Positions 22,872-27,758 of a stretch of 27,758 nt of DNA are shown here, one piece after another. Each line of letters begins with the position of its first letter. The stretch's first letter is position 1. The notes beneath the pieces are model-generated. The model was not told where the DNA came from and searched no databases. It saw nothing but the letters and a program-made list of their open reading frames with translations. This DNA is from Actinomycetes bacterium (GTDB lineage Bacteria; Actinomycetota; Coriobacteriia; Coriobacteriales; JAEZZM01). The translations under genes and the position numbers were made by a program. The DNA is taken from NCBI GenBank assembly GCA_023418575.1, contig JAEZZM010000027.1, positions 1 through 27,758 on the forward strand. Reading direction: 5' to 3'.

Positions 22872-24245
22872 TTATATGAGATCATTCCCTTTACTAAGAT
22901 AGTTGTGCCTCTCTTCAGCAGGAACCATAGATCCACCGGTTATCCAAGCAATGTGAGTGGATTGCTGTAGCTGCTCTTCTTTAACTTTCAACTGGCTGCA
23001 TATATCTTCAATTTGCATGCTTTGTACGAAGGCTTTTATGCTTGCAGCAGATGAGGGCTCCATAAATATATCCTCAGTCTTGTATGCTAAAGCAAGGAGC
23101 TTGTAGAGTTCATCATCATCTACCGTGGTAAAGCCATCAATTAAAGGCCACATAGCTTTTCCGACAAAACCGGAGGGGCGTGCGCATGCCAGACCATCAG
23201 CTGCTGTCACATTATCTATACCAAAGTCTTTTACGCTTACCTTATTATGAAGCTGGGTCACAACCCCCAACATCATAGATGGGCAATGGCTTGGTTCAGT
23301 AAAGATAATATGAACGTGCTTGCCAAAGATAAGCTTTAAACCAAAGGCAACTCCTCCAGGTCCACCACCAACACCGCAGGGTAGATATACAAAGAGGGGA
23401 TGATCCTCATCAACACGGCACTCATAGGCTGCAAGTTGATGAGCAAGACGTCTTGCTGCTACTGCATAGCCACAAAAAAGAGTCTTTGAATTCTCATCGT
23501 CTACAAAATAGCAATAGGGATCTCCCTCAGCCTGTTTACGACCCTCTTGCACGGCCTTTGAATAATCATCCTCATATTCAATAACCTGAACACCAGCAGC
23601 TCTAAGCTTATCTTTTTTCCATTGACGAGCATCAGCACTCATATGAACGGCAGCCTTAAAACCAAGGCTTGCAGACATAATGCCAATACTTAGGCCAAGG
23701 TTACCTGTTGAGCCAACAGCTACTGTATATTGAGAAAAGAAGTCCTTAAACTCTTGGCTAGCAAACTTAGCATAATCTTCTTGAGGATTTTTAGGGTCGA
23801 TAAGACCTGCCTCTGCAGCGAGCTGCTCTGCATGGTATAAGACCTCATAAATTCCGCCTCTGGCTTTAATAGATCCAGAAATGGGAAGTTCTGAATCAAG
23901 TTTAAGCCAAAGTCTACCTGGCAGCGTGCAGTTATATTGGGAGCAGAGAGCTTCCTGTAAGCTGGGACAAGCGCAAAGTGGAGACTCCAAGATGCCATTA
24001 GTCTTTTTTATGCTTTCAAATTCTTTTACAAAATAAGAGCTAAAGCGTTTAAGTCTTAAAGCAGCATCTTGTACATCCTCTTTGCTGAGACCAACAGCCT
24101 TCAAGCCTTCATCATCTGAAATCTTAAGAGCTTCTTTGTTAAGCCAAGCGCACTCTTTTAGATCAACAAGGCTTTGAAGGATTTCATGTTCCTGTATCCA
24201 CTGTTCAAGGCTTTTGCCTTCTACCATACTGTTCATATCCAACAT
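22872..24245 (-). CDS. dsdA: D-serine ammonia-lyase
   Basis: PLP-dependent D-serine dehydratase, converting D-serine to pyruvate and ammonia in the cytoplasm; it detoxifies D-serine and lets it serve as carbon and nitrogen source. 457 residues against 442 in E. coli. PLP Lys127 in SGSIKARGG, the phosphate loop GSTGNLGLSIG (near 190), and PCGVGGGPGGVAFGLK (near 299) are all present. The ATG at 24245 has AGGA six bases upstream; an ATG at codon 4 or 7 is possible but lacks an RBS. It follows the DsdX-like permease on the same strand after 63 bases that contain a short hairpin. Ser/Thr dehydratases of other families lack this SGSIKARGG arrangement, so the call is firm. Confidence 0.95.
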   Translation of the reverse strand: MLDMNSMVEGKSLEQWIQEHEILQSLVDLKECAWLNKEALKISDDEGLKAVGLSKEDVQDAALRLKRFSSYFVKEFESIKKTNGILESPLCACPSLQEALCSQYNCTLPGRLWLKLDSELPISGSIKARGGIYEVLYHAEQLAAEAGLIDPKNPQEDYAKFASQEFKDFFSQYTVAVGSTGNLGLSIGIMSASLGFKAAVHMSADARQWKKDKLRAAGVQVIEYEDDYSKAVQEGRKQAEGDPYCYFVDDENSKTLFCGYAVAARRLAHQLAAYECRVDEDHPLFVYLPCGVGGGPGGVAFGLKLIFGKHVHIIFTEPSHCPSMMLGVVTQLHNKVSVKDFGIDNVTAADGLACARPSGFVGKAMWPLIDGFTTVDDDELYKLLALAYKTEDIFMEPSSAASIKAFVQSMQIEDICSQLKVKEEQLQQSTHIAWITGGSMVPAEERHNYLSKGNDLI

Positions 24246-24278
24246 AATGCATCCTGTTCTTGTATAAGAGTTCTTATT

Positions 24279-24297
24279 AGAGCCCCTTGAAGGCTCT
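24279..24297 (-). other. Short hairpin between dsdX and dsdA
   Basis: AGAGCC (24297-24292) and GGCTCT (24284-24279) on the minus strand make a 6-bp stem with 7-base loop. No T run follows, so it is not an intrinsic terminator; an mRNA processing or stability role is possible. Confidence 0.5.
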
Positions 24298-24308
24298 TTG
24301 AAAGCCCG

Positions 24309-25658
24309 TTAGACAATAAGGCTTACACCCAAGCAAATAATCAAGCCAACAAAACTTGCAATAGTCATAGGGACGGTAAGATATCTCAGGGTTTCTTTTA
24401 AGCTCATGCCCATATATTCCTTAATGAGCCAAAATAGTGAATCTGTTACTTGGGTCCAGCCAATAGCCCCTGCTCCAATTGCAATAGCTATAAGCTCTGG
24501 GGGTACAGAGCTTCCTGCCATCAAAGGAAGAACTATTCCAGCTGCACTAATCATGGCTACAGTTGCAGATCCAACGGCAAAGTGCATGATGCCCGCAATA
24601 AGCCAGGCGAGAAGGACAGGGCTTATCGGCAGTCCAGAGAGCGCATCAGCTAAAGCTGTGCCAATGCCAGAATCTATAAGGATTTGGTTAAAGGCACCAC
24701 CTGCTCCAATGATGAGTAAAATTCCTGCTATGGAGCCAAAACTTTTTTCAGTGATGCTAAGAAGTTGATCCATTTTGTATCCGCGTGATAAACCAAGACT
24801 CCAGTAGGCAAAAAAGACTGATAACAGTAAAGCAGTGATAGGATTACCAATAAATTCTACTAGCGGCATAATGCTTGCTTGAGGATTAATAAATAGAGAG
24901 CAAATGGTCTTTCCAACCATAATAAGTAAAGGCAGTAGAATGGTAAATAATGTAATACCAAAGCCGGGAAGCTTGTCATCATTAATGCTCGTAGCATCTT
25001 TTGATTCTTTTTCTTCCTTTAGATCTAAGGCTTTTCTTTCTGGGGATGGTTTGTAGAAGTATTTAGAATACAAAGGTCCGCCCACAATAGCACAAGGAAG
25101 CCCCGCGAGAAGGCCAAAGACAATAACCTTTCCAACATCTGCTCCTAGAGTAGCACAAATTGCCATTGCTGCAGGATGAGGTGGGACTATGCAGTGTACG
25201 GTCATCAAAGATAGACCTAAGGGTACAGCAATTTGAATTTTAGAAAGCCCGGCATCGCGAGCAATAACATATACCAGTGGAACTAATAAAACAAAGCCAA
25301 CCTCAACAAATACAGGTATACCTGCAATAAAGCCAACTATCATGATGACCCAGGTGGCACGCTGTTTACCTAATAGTCTAAGCAGCGTTTGAGCAATTTT
25401 TTGAGCTCCTCCACTAGCTTCTAGCATAGCTCCTAATATAGAGCCAAGACCAATAATTAAAGCAAGAAAACCCAAGGTGCCACCAACGCCTTTTTCCAGA
25501 GAGCCTGCAATTTGTTCTAAAGGCATTTGAGTGACCAGGGCAACAAAAATTGCTGCCAGAGATAGTGCTATAAAAGCATGAAGTTTAGCCTTAACAATTA
25601 AGACTACAATTAAAACTATGGCAATAAGTAAGGTGCCAATTAAGAGGGGAGTGGACAT
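24309..25658 (-). CDS. dsdX: GntP-family permease, DsdX-like D-serine transporter
   Basis: GntP family H+ symporter, 449 residues with about 12 membrane segments. Family features: GLGSILGAMLEASGGAQ (about 70-86), GIPVFVEVGFVLLVPLV (about 113-129), PPHPAA (about 158-163), and the C-terminal SATVAMISAAG and GWTQVTDSLFW blocks. The family carries gluconate, other sugar acids or D-serine. Since the next gene is dsdA, D-serine is the likely substrate, as in E. coli dsdXA. The ATG at 25658 has AAAGGAG. A CRP-like palindrome at 25675-25690 and a larger inverted repeat lie right upstream. Confidence 0.88.
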   Translation of the reverse strand: MSTPLLIGTLLIAIVLIVVLIVKAKLHAFIALSLAAIFVALVTQMPLEQIAGSLEKGVGGTLGFLALIIGLGSILGAMLEASGGAQKIAQTLLRLLGKQRATWVIMIVGFIAGIPVFVEVGFVLLVPLVYVIARDAGLSKIQIAVPLGLSLMTVHCIVPPHPAAMAICATLGADVGKVIVFGLLAGLPCAIVGGPLYSKYFYKPSPERKALDLKEEKESKDATSINDDKLPGFGITLFTILLPLLIMVGKTICSLFINPQASIMPLVEFIGNPITALLLSVFFAYWSLGLSRGYKMDQLLSITEKSFGSIAGILLIIGAGGAFNQILIDSGIGTALADALSGLPISPVLLAWLIAGIMHFAVGSATVAMISAAGIVLPLMAGSSVPPELIAIAIGAGAIGWTQVTDSLFWLIKEYMGMSLKETLRYLTVPMTIASFVGLIICLGVSLIV

Positions 25659-25674
25659 AGCTCTCCTTTCAAAA

Positions 25675-25690
25675 CGTGACCCAAATCACA
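25675..25690 (-). promoter_or_regulatory. CRP-like palindrome upstream of dsdX
   Basis: On the minus strand TGTGA-TTTGGG-TCACG fits the CRP/FNR-superfamily form TGTGA-N6-TCACA with one mismatch. It lies 17 bases before the dsdX start. E. coli dsd genes are CRP-dependent; here the position would suit repression or a start point further upstream. Confidence 0.5.
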
Positions 25691-25713
25691 ATGAGATCTC
25701 ATCGCTATTGTGA
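25686..25713 (-). promoter_or_regulatory. Inverted repeat and palindrome in the dsdX promoter region
   Basis: TCACAAT (25686-25692) and ATTGTGA (25707-25713) are perfect arms with a 14-base centre that contains the palindrome ATGAGATCTCAT (25691-25702). A weak promoter TTGTCA (25736-25731), 18-base spacer, CACAAT (25712-25707) can be read on the minus strand, so the repeat would overlap the -10 region. Candidate site for the LysR protein. Confidence 0.45.
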
Positions 25714-25878
25714 CAAAGATCAAAGGAGCTTGACAAAGTATTGTTTTGAAGCTCAAGATGAATTAGATTCAGCTATGGTGCCAAGAGTATCTAAACAGAA
25801 TCTAAACAGCATGCTTGTTAATATTGAATTCATGCAAGATAGAAGCTGGCTAACATATCAATGGAAAGGGCGGGCGTA

Positions 25879-26934
25879 GTGGCTAAGCAAAGAGATATAG
25901 TGCTTGATATCACCAAGTTCATCTTAAGTATTATGATTGTCTTTTTGCACTTGGGCCCTACTAATTATTTTCGCTGGACCATTGCCATGCCGCTCTTGCG
26001 TCTAGCGGTTCCCGTGTTCTTTCTCATTAGCGCGTATTTGTTTTTTACGGGCATTAATCGCTGTCAAGACGGTAAACAGCGCCGCAAAAGGTATCTAAGC
26101 TTTGCAAAGCGTACACTTATACTGTATTTCTTCTGGGCTCTTATATTTTTTCAGCCTATGCTGGAATACCGAGAATGGTTTAAAGAAGGTTTTTCTAGTG
26201 GCATATATAATCTTGCACGAGACACCTTTATGGGTTCTACCTTTATTAGCTCTTGGTTTATTATGGCTTTGTTTATTGCGGTCACGGTAGTTTTGTTTCT
26301 TAGATCTTTTATGAGAGGCTACCAAGTTCTTATACTTAGCTTTATTCCTTTTGTTTTTGCTACGCTTGCAGCTAATTACTTTTATGTTCCCGCACTACAT
26401 CCTTATTTAGAACTAGCTACAAATTATATTCCTTGGCCTTATAACAATTGCTGTATTGCTTTTTTCTGGGTAAGTCTAGGTGCTTTATTTGCCGATAAGG
26501 GCGCTGAATATTTTATAGCACTTAAGACTAAGAAAACTGCACTAGCTGTAGTGCTGGTTGGATGTATTGTCTCTATTGTTCTCTTGTATATGGAAGCAAA
26601 TATTTGTTTTGGCAATAACTGGTCTTATGCAGGTGATGCTTATTTTGCTTTAATTCCTGCCTGTATAAGCATTATGATCTTACTTTTGATGCACCCCAAA
26701 TATAAGGATAACTCAAAAGCTTTAGAATTTATGCAGGTGGCAAGTGTTGTTACCTATGTTGTGCATACAAATTTATATGTAGTATTGGAGCAGTGGGGGC
26801 ATAAACTTTCAGAAGATATTTGGGCGGGTTATTTCCCCTTTATAGTTATTTTAGTATTCTGCTGGTTCTTAAGCTGGCTTATTATGTATCTGCGCCAGTT
26901 TAGATTGTTACAATGGATGAAATACATAAGCTAA
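25879..26934 (+). CDS. Acyltransferase-3 family membrane protein
   Basis: Integral membrane O-acyltransferase of the acyltransferase-3 type, about 351 residues with 10 hydrophobic segments. The N-terminal DITKFILSIMIVFLHLGP (with the family's His in a VFLHL context) and the PVFFLISAYLFF block are typical; WFIMALF and the GALFADKGAE loop follow. Members move acetyl or succinyl groups onto cell-surface glycans, teichoic acids or peptidoglycan; the acceptor here is unknown. An ATG at 25861 has no RBS, whereas GTG 25879 has GAAAGGG about eight bases upstream and is preferred. The gene stands alone, divergent from dsdX, with a weak hairpin at 26963-26977 after it. Confidence 0.85.
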   Translation: MAKQRDIVLDITKFILSIMIVFLHLGPTNYFRWTIAMPLLRLAVPVFFLISAYLFFTGINRCQDGKQRRKRYLSFAKRTLILYFFWALIFFQPMLEYREWFKEGFSSGIYNLARDTFMGSTFISSWFIMALFIAVTVVLFLRSFMRGYQVLILSFIPFVFATLAANYFYVPALHPYLELATNYIPWPYNNCCIAFFWVSLGALFADKGAEYFIALKTKKTALAVVLVGCIVSIVLLYMEANICFGNNWSYAGDAYFALIPACISIMILLLMHPKYKDNSKALEFMQVASVVTYVVHTNLYVVLEQWGHKLSEDIWAGYFPFIVILVFCWFLSWLIMYLRQFRLLQWMKYIS

Positions 26935-26962
26935 AGAGTATTGCTAAAGAGTGTTGTAGCGT

Positions 26963-26977
26963 GCTTGATCATCAAGC
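26963..26977 (+). other. Palindromic hairpin between acyltransferase and corrinoid genes
   Basis: GCTTG-ATCAT-CAAGC followed by TTTCTT. A weak terminator-like structure; the T run is broken, so termination is not assured. Confidence 0.4.
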
Positions 26978-27019
26978 TTTCTTATCGTCAAAAGATGCTT
27001 AAGACTTAAGGGAGAAAAG

Positions 27020-27758
27020 ATGCCTAAGAAGATTCTTTTAGATATTGCTCAAAGCGTTTTAAATATGAATAGAGCTGCAATAGAATCTCAAATTCATGAA
27101 GCGCTCAAAGATCCCTCTTTAAGCATTAAAGATATTTATGAAAACGGGCTCAATAGGGGTATGACCCAAGCCTTAGAACTTTATGAGAAAAAAGAGTTTT
27201 ACCTCCCTGAGCTTATTGTTTGTGCAGATACATTAAATCTGGGTTTAAGCATATTGCGCTCTCAAGGTAAATTTGAAACAAGCTCGAGCCTTAAGGTGAG
27301 CATTGGCGTAATTGAAGGAGATACCCATGAGATTGGCAAGAATATTGTTAAAGTAATGCTAGAAGCTGCGGGCTTTGATGTTCAAGATCTGGGAGTTAAC
27401 AATAATTACCGTGATATTATCGCCAAAGCGCTTGAGCATGAGTCTGATGTTATTTGTTTGTCATCCATGATGACTTCTACTATGCCACATATGGGGCTTG
27501 TAATAAAAGAGCTTAATAAGATGCAAGAAGATGGGCGTCTAAGCCCAGATAAGCGCCCTTTGGTCATTGTTGGTGGCGCTCCAGTCACAGAGCAGTACGC
27601 TAAAGATATTAAGGCGGATGCTTATAGCTCAAATGCTCCAGAAACGGTAATGGCCATAAAGAGGCTTCTAAAAGATAAGCTTGAAAAAGATGAGCTTGGT
27701 GATCAGTCTGGTAATCTGGGGGCACAGAAGCAAGAATTCAAGCAGGCCGATAAAAACG
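27020..27758 (+). CDS. Corrinoid methyl-carrier protein (MtaC/MtbC-like), cut at the window edge
   Basis: The frame runs from ATG 27020 (RBS AAGGGAG) to the last base without a stop, so the 3' end is missing; at least 246 residues. A helical B12-binding cap (about 1-88) is followed by a Rossmann cobalamin-binding domain (about 91-215) with Asp101-x-His103-x-x-Gly106 (GDTHEIGKN), the Co-ligating motif, then DLGVN, SSMMT and GGAPVT. Such proteins accept a methyl group from a substrate-specific methyltransferase (methoxy-aromatics, methylamines, glycine betaine) and pass it to tetrahydrofolate or a thiol. Usual length is about 210-220, so the charged tail beyond residue 215 is an extension or a linker to something outside the window. 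The partner methyltransferase is not visible. Confidence 0.88.
   Translation, partial: MPKKILLDIAQSVLNMNRAAIESQIHEALKDPSLSIKDIYENGLNRGMTQALELYEKKEFYLPELIVCADTLNLGLSILRSQGKFETSSSLKVSIGVIEGDTHEIGKNIVKVMLEAAGFDVQDLGVNNNYRDIIAKALEHESDVICLSSMMTSTMPHMGLVIKELNKMQEDGRLSPDKRPLVIVGGAPVTEQYAKDIKADAYSSNAPETVMAIKRLLKDKLEKDELGDQSGNLGAQKQEFKQADKN

Noticed and set aside
25676..25879. 67-codon plus-strand frame before the acyltransferase
   Set aside because: No RBS, runs through the dsdX operator region and ends at the acyltransferase start; its sequence is not protein-like.
1..27758. CRISPR arrays, insertion sequences, phage genes or an origin
   Set aside because: The tandem repeats are contiguous with no spacers, no transposase or integrase frames are seen, and no DnaA box cluster was noticed.

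Overview
The window reads as an ordinary chromosomal segment of a low-to-moderate GC fermentative bacterium. TTG and GTG starts, the ribosomal gene order and the metabolic content suggest a Coriobacteriia-like actinobacterium (Atopobium/Fannyhessea relatives). That placement is an inference from sequence feel, not a phylogeny. I see no insertion sequence, CRISPR array, tRNA or rRNA gene.

Layout. (1) 1-1702: a small set of unrecognised genes: a 5'-cut ORF, a short secreted protein and a membrane-anchored protein that resembles the first ORF. (2) 1703-5668: a long structured leader, then rpsL, rpsG, fusA and rpsJ, closed by a strong terminator. tuf is absent and rpsJ is detached from the rest of the S10 operon. 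(3) 5725-7774: an OPT-family transporter with its own terminator. (4) 7949-14941: six co-directional genes encoding a UxaA-type dehydratase, an SDR, a FucP-like permease, a lactonase fused to a sugar mutarotase, a DapA-type aldolase and a FucO-like iron alcohol dehydrogenase, followed by an IclR regulator. Together they make a complete non-phosphorylated L-fucose pathway of the Campylobacter jejuni type. It should end in pyruvate plus 1,2-propanediol and be redox-neutral. (5) 15922-19657, minus strand: a PTS EIIC-like protein, a D-2-hydroxyacid (D-lactate type) dehydrogenase and a class I aminotransferase. The aminotransferase is preceded by a 20-residue leader peptide containing Tyr-Ala-Trp-Phe-Trp-Phe, a set of mutually exclusive RNA stems and an intrinsic terminator. 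(6) 19810-21698: a DUF454 membrane protein and an HI0933-type flavoprotein, translationally coupled. (7) 21761-25658, minus strand: LysR regulator, D-serine ammonia-lyase and GntP/DsdX permease, a D-serine use locus with a CRP-like palindrome in front. (8) 25879-27758: an acyltransferase-3 membrane protein and the start of a corrinoid methyl-carrier protein that runs off the edge.

The strongest new-looking item is the aromatic-codon attenuator in front of the aminotransferase (19407-19657). It suggests that the aminotransferase, and possibly the neighbouring hydroxyacid dehydrogenase, act on aromatic amino acids and their keto acids. Other points of interest are the lactonase-mutarotase fusion, Arg in S12 where streptomycin-sensitive bacteria have Lys88, the split str/S10 operon, the structured rpsL leader, and a recurring habit of short tandem duplications (12-41 bp) in the intergenic DNA.
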